Shown in pieces: positions 42,605 to 54,959 of a stretch of DNA of 64,000 bases; position 1 is the stretch's first letter, and each line of letters starts with the position of its first letter. Location of the stretch: positions 5,444,563 to 5,508,562 of the forward strand of contig JAJEKV010000020.1 of NCBI GenBank assembly GCA_021234155.1, written 5' to 3'. Source of the stretch: Isoetes taiwanensis (taxonomy: Eukaryota; Streptophyta; Lycopodiopsida; Isoetales; Isoetaceae). Below the pieces are notes generated by a model. It worked only from the letters and a program-made list of their open reading frames with translations. It made no database searches and was not told the DNA's origin. A program made the translations under genes and the position numbers.

Positions 42605-45600
42605 TTATGTTTGACTGGCTCCAATGGAAATCTCACCCCAATTCTTGACTTCGGGATGGACAAGAACTTTCTTTCCTTGAATAAGCCTGTACTTTTGATG
42701 GCAACCAGGAATCAATTCAAAGTAGTTACCAGCTATAACTTCATTACCACAATAAAATTCATTTCCATAGTCATCCTTGGTGTCTTCTTCGAGGGCATGT
42801 TTCACTTACATTGCCTTTGGATGAGATAATAAGGGACCCTTTCATAATTGTGCAGGGGATGTGAATGATGCAAAATAATCTCCAACCCCTTTGTCTCATC
42901 CACATTGTCCACGTCATTTGCCCACAAGTCCTCTCGCCTCGTACCCATCTTTTTCAACACCGTCCCTGTTTGTAGGCTCTAGTTTTCTCAACTCCCACCG
43001 CCACAATGATCAAGCATTCTCACAAGCGGGCCAATCAAAATTGATGCATGCCTTACAAAAACATGAAAGAGATCTACACATTAACTTTGTTGGATCATTT
43101 GGATCTATGGATGATACATAATGAAGAGATTGCACCCCTTTCACTTCGGGAGCACATCAAATCTTTGGGAACGGTCAATGTCGGACACCTTCCAAAATAC
43201 CCTTTCCACATCAGAAATTTTCTCTTCAAGAACCTCACATGCGGTTTCGCATTTTTTATCACTTTTCCATCCTTTTTTTCTTTTGTTCGCCTCGAGCCAT
43301 AGTTTCGCTATGGCTCCTTCTCCAAATCATGTGTGCCCTTCCCATGTCCCTGAGCCAAAGAAATTCCGGTGCATTCTGATCTTATGCTCTTGATGATACC
43401 TAGTTACATGATAGAAAGCTCTTCTCGACTTGAATTGGGCTGCATAATCGCCGGACCAAACTAAGTGGTATTTCATATGACCAGCACCATTTTCTTTCAG
43501 CCAATTGAGGTGCATAATTGAATGCTTTTTGTACAAAGTGAGTATCATGTGTTTTATCATCTGAAATAAAGAAGTGCACACATTTCCTCATTTTACCCTG
43601 TACCTTGAACATCGTGATGTGGACCAATATGCTGATTTGTTCATTGTACCAATGTTGTGCTTGAATCTCGTTGAATGGCTTCAAAGTATAATTCTCCGAG
43701 AAATCAACAACTGGTAATACGGTATCATCACGAAGACTCTTTATGGATTCCTTGAATTGTTTGCTCTGCCAATGTGCCACAAAGTTATGATATACAAACT
43801 TCGACATATGATCAAACATGTTATCCAAGATATTACTGGAGCTGCCTTTCTTGTCAATTAGCTTTAGTCTTCGTGAAGTTCCTTTCTTCGAGGGCTCATT
43901 AACGTAACCATAGACTTGCCAATCAAGCGTTTGATCAATCTGCTCCTTGTATTCTCTTGGACACAACTCAATTAATTGTTTCCCACAATTTCCACAATCT
44001 GATTTGATACATTGTAGCTTATGCCACTCGTTGCCTGCTGCTCTGTCACATACCATAGCCCTCCAAAATGTGCAAACATTATCAAATGTCTTGTTCTTGG
44101 CTTGACATATTCCAGCATGAGCTTCAGATGCGCACACACCACAATTGCACGAACAATTTTCATGGAGTCTTGACCTCATCAAATTAAATGCACGCTTTGT
44201 GCAGAGTCGATTGCTCATGTTTCACGCAACAACATGTGTTTCTTTCCTTTAGCTTTCTAATGCAAGAAGGTTTTAAGTATTCAAATTGCCTAAGCCCAAT
44301 CCGAACCTCTACGATCTTGATCCACAAAATTCGGAATAATTCACTGTAAAATTACAAATTGAAATAAAATTAGTCACCTCATTACATTACATTACATTAC
44401 ATACAAATCTTTTACATATTCAAGACCCTAAACTCCCACACATACATGTACATTCTGACATGAATTTTATTTCATTTACTATGAAGTCACATAATTTTTT
44501 GACAATTAATACATCTCCATACTAATTTCTTCTTAGTTCTCGCCTACATCTACAATACATCCGAATATACATGTAAACAAATATACATCCGAATATACAT
44601 GTAAACAAATATACATATGCGTGTTGCCATGAAATAATTTGACATTTCCATGTAGAACAACTAGAACAAACCGCATCTACATTACATTCAAAAAGTAAAG
44701 AAATCATTTACAAACTTTACATCGGTGTTACAAAATAAAAGACATCTTTATTCCGCCAAAAAAGTAAAGAAATCTACAAACTTTACATCAAGTGTTACAA
44801 AATAAAAAACATCTTTATTCGAAAAACAAGATGCAATTCTGGCTAAATTACGATCGTGCATTCGTGTAATGTCAATATATTGAATTGGTTGTGTCCTCTT
44901 CTTCATGACATCTCTAATTTTTGGTGAAACCTTTGAGTTATCTAACCAAACCGAAAGCAACCATATCCTTCATAGCCTGATCTATCATATTTGTTCTTGG
45001 ATTTAGACACCGCTAATGCCCTGATTTGTTCCACCTAGTGACATTCTTTTCCTTCTCTCTCCTTTGCTAGTTTCATATTTCTAGGATGTATTTTTGACAA
45101 CTTAGCCGCTAGCGAAGTCTTACGTAATTCTCCTTCCTCTCCAACCACCATAGATAGTACGAGAATGCTTTGCGGCAAAGTCTGTCATTGCTATTTGCAT
45201 TTTTGACGTCTTGGAGGCCATCCTTTAAATTCTTTACGGATCTGTTTTCACGATAGCCTCTTGAGGCCTTCCAATGGCCCGGCTCAAATAGGAATTGCAA
45301 TCTTTTGTCCTGCAATAATCTTCTTGCAAATATACTTTCTTTGTTTTGGAGTCAAATTAGATACCTCATTCATTATGAGATTTCTGAAGCATTCACCTTT
45401 CTTCTAATTGGCTTTGTCGCATGATATCACCCCTACAAACCCCTCTGTTTTGATTTTCTTTGCACCGCTTTGCGATTATGCTTTCCGAAACTTCATCAAC
45501 AGGAGGATTGAAATCTGAACCCGATGCTGACCTCGAAGTGCTTGCATGAGAGTCCAATCCTTCTTCCATAGTTTCTTCTTCAACTGGTGCTTTAAGACAT

Positions 45601-45780
45601 CGATCCATTTCTTGAGAAAGGGGATACAACATCCTGCACAAAAAATCAGATTATTAACTAGATTTGTATTACTGCTTGAAGGGATTTGTATTACTGCTTG
45701 AAGGAAAGGGATTTCAATTTCTTCAAGATACATTTGTTTCTTGAAATGCATTCGATTTAGGAGCAGCTATAATCGATTCG
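42605..45780 (-). pseudogene. Cys-rich DDE-like transposase gene (minus strand)
   Basis: Upstream exon-like parts at 45.0-45.7 kb are acidic, then basic (GLQDVKNANSNDRLCRKAF). The main frame is 44218-43400. It has a Cys cluster (CSCNCGVC ... CGNCGKQL), then VVDFSENYTLKPFNEIQAQHW (first catalytic Asp region) and VHFFISDDKTHDTHFV. After a frameshift near 43490 follow WSGDYAAQFKSRRAFYHV and NFFGSGTWEGH, equivalent to the usual SDG..AQFK and HFFGSGHGKG blocks, and then SSIDPNDPTKLMCR and CFCKAC. A C-terminal part at 42605-42805 reads GNEVIAGNYFELIPG ... VLVHPEVKNW. The layout matches a broad family of eukaryotic transposases. It reads away from the 25-bp terminus at 46063-46087. Several shifts make it inactive. 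Confidence 0.65.
44552..44820. repeat. Two short tandem duplications in the transposon 5' part
   Basis: A 29-bp unit with CCGAATATACATGTAAACAA occurs twice at about 44555-44612, and a 60-odd-bp unit with CAAACTTTACATC and AAACATCTTTATTC occurs twice at about 44691-44820. A TTACA microsatellite lies at 44379-44402. Confidence 0.7.
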
Positions 45781-46062
45781 GGCCAAGTTTTCGTTGAGGT
45801 AGAATCCGGAGCCATGTTTGATCGATTGAGGAAAGTTCAAAATGTGCGCCAAAGTTTTTTTTTTTTTCGCAGGCAAGATATTTAGATTTTATTGATAGAG
45901 AAGCTAGTACAAGATTTCGGGAGGATTTGGTATAATTATGGATAATATTGTACGTCAACCGCCTTTATTAATGATAGGCAACTCCATGTAAAATTCAAAA
46001 TGTACATTACAAACACTTTAACCCAGTTCAAATTTTTACATCAATATACAAAAAAATTCAAT

Positions 46063-46087
46063 CACCCTTTCATGCTTCTACCCAATT
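46063..46087 (-). repeat. Transposon terminus, 25-bp inverted repeat, left-facing copy
   Basis: Exact reverse complement of 21212-21236. The last few bases overlap the start of the shorter copy of element X. Confidence 0.6.
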
Positions 46088-48254
46088 ATTAACCATATAT
46101 TACATTAGATGACAAAAATATCTAATTGAACTAGTAAGTAAATATATCATGAGTTGGTAAGATATTTCTACACCATGAAGCATTTCCAAATGAGGGAAAC
46201 ATAAGAAATAACACTTACACATTGGTCTAAATACCTTATTTGTTTTTTTTTTTTTTTTTTTAATAAAAAAATGGAATACTTGTAGTCATGACCCTTGAAA
46301 CCTGTATTCTAGTAGGGCCGAAATTAGGGAAACACAAAACAGTAGCCAAAAGTTATTTAGGCAGCTAGGGAAGGCGACTGGTGGCAGCCATACTAGGCAT
46401 CACACACCAAGAACTGACAGTACCTCAGCATTGGCAATCGCGGCATTCATGCCTCACGGTGGAAGGTAAGAATAATCCGTCTGGAAAGATTTGGACTTAA
46501 ATCTAATGGTAAAACACTAATCTGTACACTACTCTGAGCTTTAGAAAGGATCTCCCGCACATGCCATGGCAGGATAAAGATCTACTGAAAAACTTTAGAT
46601 AAAATACATAATGCTTCTATATTTTATGGAGGGAGAATTCGACTCAGACGGCCGGCCTTGTGGTTCTAGTTCTGAGGAAGAGTATTTGAATGAAAAAGAG
46701 CTGGAAGATGAACTCTTAGTGTGGTTCTCCCTTTCTGATAGCACTGTAATATTCAACAAGATGGGAGATCAGAGAAAAGATTCTAGCCTTAAGAGGGACG
46801 CTTGCATAACCAGAGGAGCTGTGGCAAACAAAAAAAGAAATTCTGGGGGAAGAGTTACTTATAACAATAGTTCAGGATATCATGATAAAGGAGAGACCAG
46901 CATCCCTGAGACACAAATTGCTCTATACTTCAGATCAAGACGAAATCCAGGTACAAAATGTCTTAATATGCTGAAAAAACAGTGTTAGGAATGTGACCTT
47001 TCTAAATATAAGAGCACGCTTAACAGGTTTGATTACCCATTGTATACAAGGTTAGCATTCATTTAATAAAAAGGATCTACTACGGTATACTAACATGGCA
47101 GAAGGATACAAGGGCTGATCGGCTATAAACCGAGAGGCTCCATTGTACCTTTTGGCCCTTCAATCTTTACCATGCTCATGCTAAAGTTTTGATGTTTGGC
47201 TACAGGTACCGGAACTCTCCTACCCTTGTGTTTTTTCTTGCTTTTTGTTGGCTGAACATGGTAGATCTGGACATGGGCTTAAACAAAAATTCGGAAGATA
47301 AACAAGCAAAAGCTGCTCATGGTTTTTAATACTGTATCAGACTTCCTCCTCAAGTTAAAACATGTTTTTTGTACTTAGATTGGGTATGGAAAAATGGTAA
47401 TGAAAGAAGTTATATCAGAAGCAAAGATAAAACCAGTCTTATTTCTCATTTTACTTTGCTGATTTTGTAAGCATCTAAGGATGCATAAGGCTGGTTGCTT
47501 AATGGAACAGGCTTTTTTACAATAACGCGCACCACTTTTTTTATGGAAGCTTATGATCTAAAAAGGCTGCCAGTTTTAAAATCTTCAAGTAATAAACCTT
47601 AGGTTCATATTTTATATCTATAAAGAACAAATGCTTACATTGTCCTAAAGAGGCAAGAAGAAAATTTCAGTCTGCTTTACCATTGAAGGCTGAAATAGGT
47701 CATGATACATTGATATTAGCAACACTTGTGAACTAAATGTTTTTGTCAGTTTGGTCATTTAAAGGGTCCCTCTGTTTTAATAAAAAAAACTTCAAACCAT
47801 CACAAAATATCAGAAAGCATTACATGCATGAGCTGTAATTTTTGCAAGCTCGGCATACAAATAGGCTAAAGTCATGCAAAGTACATATGGAGGCATCTGC
47901 AAAACAGAAAAAGAAGAGGCATTTGCGTATGGAAAATTGGCTTGTTACAGGTTATATGGTCTTGGTACAGGGACCTTTGATAATAAAAAGTAAATAAGAA
48001 AGGAAAAATTGTATGAGATCTATGGTTTGTTGTAAAGGCTTCAACCTTTTTTTGGCCCATAAGTAATGTCTAAAGGCATCTGTTTGGTCATGCTTTCTAG
48101 GTATTCCATGGATATCAGTCTAAGAAAACGTCATAATGGTCAATGGCTAAGGGATTTAAGTACCAGGGATTCACGTTTACAACGGAATCGGGATTGATAA
48201 TACATTCCTTGGGATTGACCGAGGTTTGATGTTAGACCTAGGATGCTAGGTCTG
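46084..48254 (+). mobile_element. Element X, 5'-part copy
   Basis: Co-linear with 14963-17120: same T-run, exon 1 and most of intron 1. Similarity ends near GGTCTG at 48254, followed by a long T-run. Differences include a 25-bp insertion near 46366 and the loss of bases near 46921. The RT exons are absent. Confidence 0.85.
46611..46988 (+). pseudogene. Exon 1 of the element X RT gene, second copy (frameshifted)
   Basis: Same MLLYFMEGEFDSDG start as 15472, but bases corresponding to the DDYASDQ stretch are lost at about 46921, shifting the frame before the donor site. The exons encoding the reverse transcriptase are missing, so it cannot encode that enzyme. Confidence 0.8.
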
Positions 48255-48699
48255 ACTAGTTTTTTTTTTTTTTTTTTTTTAGCACACCAGCCCTACCGGG
48301 CCTACAGCCTTTCTTGCAATTCTAGCCTATCCACGTGTAATTTCCACCTCATCAAAATCTGAAGTGGCATCAATCTACACCATTGAATCTCTAGTTTCAT
48401 AAATCAAGGGTCGAGGAAATTAGAAAATGGCCAAGAAAATAGAACGGAGATAAGATGAGTCGCAATCCCTCTCCCAATTCCCTATTTTCTTTCTCCTCCT
48501 TTCCATTTCTTCCCTGCCTCCTCCGTTTCCTGCTTCTTTCCATTTCTCTCTGCTTGTTTCATTGCGGTCATTGGCAGTGTCGGCATTTTCGGCGGTGTTG
48601 GCATGCAAAGGCAAGGGCAGAAAAGTAAGCTTTGCATCCATAGTTTCTAAAAGCAGCATTTCATGGCTGCGATTGCCGCTGCAGCAGTTGCCATGGTTA

Positions 48700-48915
48700 G
48701 ATCGAGCCCCATATTTTCGAGATATCGTAGCAGAACTTATGTATCTTCATAAACATGTATTCAAGGAACATGCTATGCTGCTTATGATTTTCCAATCTCG
48801 TGGTTTATCTTATTAATCTTGGACGTGGATGTGGAATGTTGTTCATGGAGGTATCAAAGCGGAGAACTTGCTTATCAGCAGCGATGGCCACATTAAAATT
48901 GGAGACTTTGGTGTA
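48700..48915 (+). pseudogene. Protein-kinase catalytic-loop fragment
   Basis: APYFRDIVAELMYLHKH (about 48703-48753), a gap, then NVVHGGIKAENLLISSDGH and IKIGDFG (about 48835-48912), followed by a perfect GTAAGT donor. This is helix E, the catalytic loop and the DFG motif of a Ser/Thr kinase, in wording close to plant CaMKK/GRIK-type kinases. The catalytic Asp of the loop (normally HGDIKPEN) reads Gly and the Pro reads Ala. Only two exon pieces are present, so it is a captured or decayed fragment. The reading frame runs straight on into the HUH gene. Confidence 0.65.
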
Positions 48916-50124
48916 AGTATGTGGGAAGGTTTTAAACTTTTTGAGAATGAGAATTTCCATGGAAGCACGTTTGTGGAGCAACCGGAGCCTCTTGTGCCAG
49001 ATGCAAGCCAAGGGAAGAAGGTGGATGCAGGTGGGAAGGAAGCAGCTGGAAATAATTCATGGCAATTTGTGGAGTGTCTACATTTGTTTGAAGACAAAGG
49101 GCCAGGTAGACAAGATTTCAGAGAGAATAAACCCCCGTTGGCAAAGAAGGTGGTGGCCAGGGGAGGGAAGAACAAGAGGCCCAGGATGAGTTGTGGTGAA
49201 GCTGTGGACGAACCTTGCTCTCTTGACGTGAGTGTCACGACAAGTGTAGGTGGCCTCAATGTTTGGGAGGGGCTGTATCTTTCTGTGTGCAGTTTCTTAG
49301 ATAAAGAGTGTATATCTGGGGTGGTCAGCCAAGAGCGGGGGTCTGAGCTAGACCACTTACATATTCAGTGTGTTTTTTGAGTTGCAGTGAGCAACCTTAG
49401 CACTCCAGCTATGGTGAATGTCAGACTGAAGAAGTATCTTGGCTGGGATAGCCACAAGCCAGCCGGGGGAATTATTCTATGCAAAGCCCTCAAGGACACA
49501 AAGCTGCACTGCTACGAAGGTATGATTGGGTATTGCTTAAAAGATCTTGGAAAAATGCACTTCAGGCAGCATGTGAAGAATGTGAGTGCAGAGCAGATAG
49601 CCAGAGGAAAAGATCTGTATGCATTATATGGTGCAGGTGACAACAAGTCCCGTGACCCTAGACAACCGAAATTTATTGGCGAGGGCCTGCCATTTTGTTT
49701 TGTACCAGGTAAGAGGCAGCTTAGTGCATCTTTGGAGCAGGCTGTCACTGCAATGTTAAGAACATATAAGTTTGTTCTGAGCAGTGCATGGGTGCTACCC
49801 ATGAACTGCGCATTCATATCACAGCAGCGGGTGGAGGGAGCCTGGAGGCTGACATTAAACCCAGGATGTGCTTCTATTAGAGATGTGCGCTCGGTGATCT
49901 TTGGCACACCACCTGGAATTGTCCCTGTAGAGCATGTTGGGAGAAGAAGAAAATGGATTTGGGATGAAGTGCAGAATAATCTTGAGGACACAGATGATGA
50001 GGATGAATCGGCAGCCTTCAAGGATGACACTGCCCCTACAGATGTCCCTACTTATGCCCGTTATGAGCCCTGGCCGGAGTTCATCCCTCTACATTCAGGC
50101 GATAGGAGTGTTCATGTGGATTAG
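48916..50124 (+). pseudogene. HUH-endonuclease (Rep-like) transposon protein, copy 2
   Basis: Same family as the minus-strand gene at 7.0-8.4 kb. The N-terminal part (48916-49260) is unlike copy 1 but contains a basic AT-hook-like KNKRPRM. Homology starts at GGLNVWEGLYLSVCSFLD. Two-histidine motif DHLHIQ (H-L-H at 49354-49362), Tyr motif YCLK (49531-49542), then DLYALYGAGD, SSAWVLP, GAWRLTLNP, the basic RRRKWIWDE and an acidic tail ending PEFIPLHSGDRSVHVD. One in-frame TGA (49378-49380) falls where copy 1 has Arg. Everything else is open, so decay is slight. No helicase domain. Confidence 0.72.
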
Positions 50125-50775
50125 GTCAGTGTTGTTTAAGTACCCGTACACTACGATTTTGTACTTATAGTACCTTGGATAGTGTACAGTACGTCTTGTA
50201 CCTCTAAAGTGTAGGGTCAATTTTATTTTATTATTATTATTTTTTTTTTTTTTTTGAGTTTAAATCATATCCTCAAGACAATTTTGTGCCTCCGTAATGT
50301 CTAATGTCAATTTCAAGGCTAAAAAAACTCTGATTGTATGTTTCTAGCTCTTGTAGTGTTTGACGAAAAGCAGGGAAAATTTTTATGCTTATATTTTTTG
50401 CTTTAGTACTAATTTCAATCCATTTACATGAACTTCTTATTGTGGGTTCTTATTTGACCAGCCAGATCTCTTAACCAACTCCTTATAGTTCAGATCTTAT
50501 AGAAAATCCTCGAAAAAGTCTAACCTCAAGTGCAAATTTGCAAAATTTACATAAAGAACTTTATATTTTTCCCATATGTAACGTAGTGTACGTACTATAC
50601 ATAAAACAAAACAGCACATGGCAAACGTACATAACGTACTAAAAAACTCTAAAGTATATAAAAGGTACAGTACTTTGGAAGATTGACAACTCCACACGCG
50701 CCCCGACGCCTGCGGGGGGTTCAGCGGCAGAGCATTAGCCACCCGTGCCCAAATAGCGCAATCCCATTCCTGAAG
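50125..50775. other. AT-rich spacer, no gene
   Basis: Contains GTACAGTAC at about 50183 and at about 50665, and several GTAC-rich stretches that might be part of the HUH element 3' end. A T-run lies at 50240-50256. Confidence 0.4.
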
Positions 50776-52403
50776 TCAGAACTTATGGCAGAAAAGCTGC
50801 CAGGGTGCTAGCTGCCCGTCAACATACCACTCCCCCACTGTCAGAACCCCACGGTGTGCCCATCTGCGCTGGATCCGGGGATCGACGGATGCGGCCAACA
50901 CCAGAGGTGCTGCACCTGGACCGAGCGGGATCCACCATGGCGATGCCTCTAACTGAATACAACTGGCGGCGTCAATCGCAAACAGCGGGCGGACCTGCTC
51001 CCAGGCGCGTAAGAACCCCTTCAGAAAGGGAGAGGCATTAACATATGGCCTGATATCTACGAATAACACCCACAAAAGTCGCACAGGCACGGACGGCTTA
51101 CGGAAAACAATCGAGTGAGATAATGACTGATGAAGTAAGACCATGCCCAGGGAGTCAAGCGCATTCTCCAGGATCGCAAAGACCAACTTGGACAACAGGA
51201 CCTTGCTATGGAGCGAGAGGTCCAAGAAACCGAGTCCCCCCGCAGCCTTGGGGCGCACACATTTCCACCATGCCACCTTGACGACCGCCCCTTCCTCATT
51301 GCCACCCCATACAAAGTTACGAACCATAGAGGAAATTTTCCGAACCTTGCTTTCCGGCGCCAGGATGATGGATGCCATATAAATATGCGTGGAACACAAA
51401 ACGGACTTCGCAACCGTGACCCTACCAGCCATGGAAAACTTTCCCCCCTTCCACCAATTAAGGTGCCGACGCAGCCCCACCAGAATGTCCTCCCAAATGC
51501 CTGCTGCCGAAATGTCGATGCCGAACAGGATCCCCAAAAGCCTAGAGCATGTGCCCTGCGGCTGTGTCCGCCAAGGAAAGTGGGACACGACCACGGGCAT
51601 GGGATCTGCAGCCGGCCATAACGCCGAGCACTTTGACCAATTCATAAGGCAACCTGACGCAAGAGAGAATGCATCCAGCAGCTCCTTCGTGTTTAACAGA
51701 TTCCTCTCATCAGCCTGTAGGAAAAGAAAAGAGTCATCAACGTACTGACTCCCAATCTACTTGACCCATCTGCTATCCTCAACCCCTCCACAACACCCGC
51801 CTCTACTGCCGAGATCAAGAACTGCGAGAGGGCCTCTGCAACGATGGTAAATAGGAAGAGGGCCCTGGCGAACTCCGGGCCCACACTAAAGACCGGCAAT
51901 GACTCACCGTGACATAGGACAGTGGCTCTGGCAGACGTTAAGAGCTTCAGAGTCACTTCTGTAAAGCTCTCCCCACACCCAAAGGCCAGCATCATCCTCT
52001 TCAGAAAGTCCCAACGAACACTATCATAGGCCTTTGCAAGGTCCAGCTTCAAGTACACTATCCGCTGACCTGTTCTGCGTGCCCAGTGAATGCCCTCGAA
52101 TGCCGCCGCGACATTATTAAGAATATGCCTGCCCGGAATAATGCCAGACTGCATGGGGCAAATAGCCCCCTTCAAGACAACTTGCAATCTAAGCGAAAGG
52201 GCCTTCGCGATTATCTTGTATACAGCCGACAGAAGCGTGATCGGATGCCAATCCGAGATGGCAGAGGGCTCCTTCACCTTCGGTATTAAGGAGATGCAGC
52301 CAATGTTGAGTCTATAATCCAACGCCTTTGCCTGAAGCAGATCTTGATAGGTCTGCAGCACTGACTCCCCCACCCAATCCCAATATTCTTGAAAGAACTC
52401 CAT
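50776..52403 (-). pseudogene. 5'-truncated LINE reverse transcriptase
   Basis: Minus-strand RT of L1-like plant type. It begins abruptly at MEFFQEYWDWVGE (start of the RT domain) with no endonuclease. Motifs: ISLIPKVKEPSAISDWHPITLL, QSGIIPGRHILNNV, YLKLDLAKAYDSVRWDFL, then QYVDDSFLF (catalytic YVDD) reached by a one-base shift near 51745, and the C-terminal GRVTVAKSVL, NFVWGG and W-W-K-C-V-R-PKAAGGLGFLDL. GC content is clearly higher than in the neighbours. Truncation at the 5' side is the normal result of incomplete target-primed reverse transcription. Confidence 0.85.
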
Positions 52404-53039
52404 CTAAGGAAACATATTTTATTATGATGGACAATTTTTTTTAAGTCCTCTTCTTAACATACCATATTGAAGCTTAAGTCCTTAGGTTTAAGTTAATCCT
52501 ACACAACCGAGTTTTCGATAAATTTGGAGTTGGCTAGGAAGATTTTAAGTCGGGAGGCTAATTTAACCCCAATAGACCACATGTACCCTTCAATGGACCA
52601 CAAAATGCCGTTTAATGGTCCACTAAATACCCTTTAATGGACCACATGGGACCTTCAATGGACTACATTGGAATCTTTAAGAGCCAACCATCTACTTGAG
52701 AGGTAACAACAATTATACATCAATTTTCTTTATAGATATATATCTCACACTATTATTCTAGAAGCCTGGCATGGCCCTAAATCTCCACCTTAAGTGTAAG
52801 GTTTTCAACCTTCATGGTCTAAGGTTAACACAATATGTAAACCATCCAAACAACATATCTTGATATATTTCGGTATTTTTACAGTTCAGAATAAACACAT
52901 GAATCACTATACATCAAAAAACAGACAATGACAGATGACAGATACAATGACAGATGTTCTCTTTAACATGCTCAATGATATACTCTCTTCTACCTTGTTC
53001 AATGATTTACTGCTTTTGGGATGTTTGAAAATGTAAACT
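52404..53039. repeat. AT-rich spacer with AATGGACCACA short repeats
   Basis: Between about 52570 and 52672 the words (T/C)TTCAATGGACCACA, TTTAATGGTCCACTAAATACCC and AATGGACTACA recur five times. No gene seen in the rest. Confidence 0.6.
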
Positions 53040-53640
53040 TGTCTGGATTCATGCCCTCCAATTTTATTTTTACAGTATACATGCTCTCATGCTGGCAGAA
53101 TTTCCTGCGTAAACTTAGGGTCTTTAACATTGTAATCAGTAAGCAAGCTTCTACAACTTGTCACATAATGACTTCTTGTCCCACCATTGCTGTATGCAGA
53201 TGGTTCATTGCTGTTGTCATAGTAGTATAGTAGGACTCCAACTTGTTTGGGTACTTTATGCACTGCAGAATATGACACCATGGCTGTTCTTGCGCTGCCA
53301 CCTTTCTTAAAATGACTTGTAGTTCAAAATGATGTCTAGCCCTCAATGCACACATTGGATGGTAACGAGTCAAACACTTGGGACTAGAACAGTCAAGTTT
53401 AGAATTCATCTTAACGAGAAGGGCCTGCACCTATTTGCCTACTGCTAGTGCAGCATGAGTGGCACATGTAATGGTGTCTGGCAAAAACCCTTCTGCTTGC
53501 ATTAGCTGGAAGTTATAAAAAGCGTGCTTTCCGAACCCATGCTGCGCATATGCTGCAATAATAAAATCCCATGAAACTAAACTGAGGCATCTGTTGAAGT
53601 AGCTTCTAGGCTTCTTCTAACTTCCCGTGATGTACATATC
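53040..53640 (-). pseudogene. PPR-protein remnant (minus strand)
   Basis: 53440-53620 reads WDFIIAAYAQHGFGKHA...LMQAEGFLPDTITC, a standard 35-residue pentatricopeptide repeat with the PDTIT ending, then ALAVGK, a stop, and VQALLVKMNSKLDC. Further minus-strand frames to 53040 are shifted. PPR proteins bind organelle RNA, and this piece is far too short and interrupted to work. Confidence 0.6.
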
Positions 53641-54191
53641 AAAATCAATCGAATTCCATGTCATAACATTTTGCAGAGGGTTGGTATTAAATATTGTTTT
53701 GGCAAATTGAAGAATGTCACATCATGTAGAGTGGTATAGTACACTTTGCAAAATGTACAGAGGTGAAAAGAAACCATCAAAAGTCAGTTTCCATATCTAT
53801 TACTTATCTGATCTGCTTGAAGGGTTTGGATATCTGCAAAGGCCAGAAATCAGGAAACCAATGTCATATTCAAGCCTAAAAATAGAATGCAACCAATAAA
53901 AAATGCATGAAGCTGTGATGGATCTAACAGAAAGGACTGAAGAAAAACTGAAGAAAAAAAATGCAAGGTTGTGTTGCAAATCTTTCTTGAAGATTAGGAG
54001 GTGGATGTACAGTTCCAACCTTGCAAACATAATATTGGCATAAGATTTCTTGATGTCCTCAATTCAATCTGTATGCCCAGTTCTCTAAAGATATATTTCA
54101 TACATATCTCAGCATGTAACAACCAAAATGCATGGGAGTAGAAGGTTCAGTTACCTGATTGAGCTGTAAATCGTCATTTGAGGCTTTATCA

Positions 54192-54389
54192 TCATCCGAA
54201 TTGGTAAAGCACACTATCTTCAACATTGCTAAAAGCTTCAGCCCCTTGGAGATATAACAAAAATTTCTTTATGCTTGCTTGGGTCATTTCTATCTTTGCC
54301 AGAATCTTACTATTCATTCTACACAAATCTAGTAGCTGTGCTTTAGTCAAGTGAATGTCACTGTGCTCCAGGCGATTCCAACTCAGCAA
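54192..54389 (-). other. Possible exon, unknown (also at 60885-61082)
   Basis: A 65-codon minus-strand stretch after a possible acceptor (GATTTAG) encodes LDLCRMNSKILAKIEM, a helix-prone sequence. No family and no clear donor. Its identity in the two copies only reflects the recent duplication. Confidence 0.25.
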
Positions 54390-54959
54390 CTAAATCAACT
54401 TGACAATTTATGTTTGTGAACTGGACTACAGAGCAATGAGGATCAATGTGTATTTTATCTCCAGTGATTTATCGAGGTAATAGATAAAAAGGACAGAGTA
54501 AAAAAAGATAAACAAGGGCAAAGTACCTATGTTGAGCAAAAGATCAATGATGAGAATACTTGAGATGATAGAGAAAAAGACAGAGGTCTGCTTAGCAAGT
54601 CAGCTGTGGTACAAGTATAGATCAAGAATAACTAGTCATTGTGATGAAGCTGGTACAAGGAAAGAACAAGGATATATATAATATAATTAGTGTGCTGGAG
54701 GAATACACAAGAAAACCGATGTGATGAAGCGATCCTAGAAGAGAAACAAACTTGATGGCAACCTTACCAAAGAGAGCTCCTCTCTGCTCCTCCATCGGAT
54801 CCATAGCCTACCGGAACTACTGCTCCGTCGCCAAAATCTGCTCTGTCGCCAAAATCAGCTAAAAGGGCAAAAAAGGCACAGCGGACAAAAAAGGCACAGC
54901 GGCCAAAAAAAAGGGCGGTTTTTGTTTTTAAGGGAAAGGAGGGTGATGATGCTGAAAAA

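Noticed and set aside
49512-50030. 172-codon minus-strand frame
   Set aside because: Antisense shadow of the HUH gene, which has conserved motifs on the plus strand.
50690-50770. tRNA-like or SINE-like start (GGGGTTCAGCGGCAGAGCATTAGCC)
   Set aside because: It cannot be folded into a cloverleaf by eye and coincides with the 3' end of the LINE.
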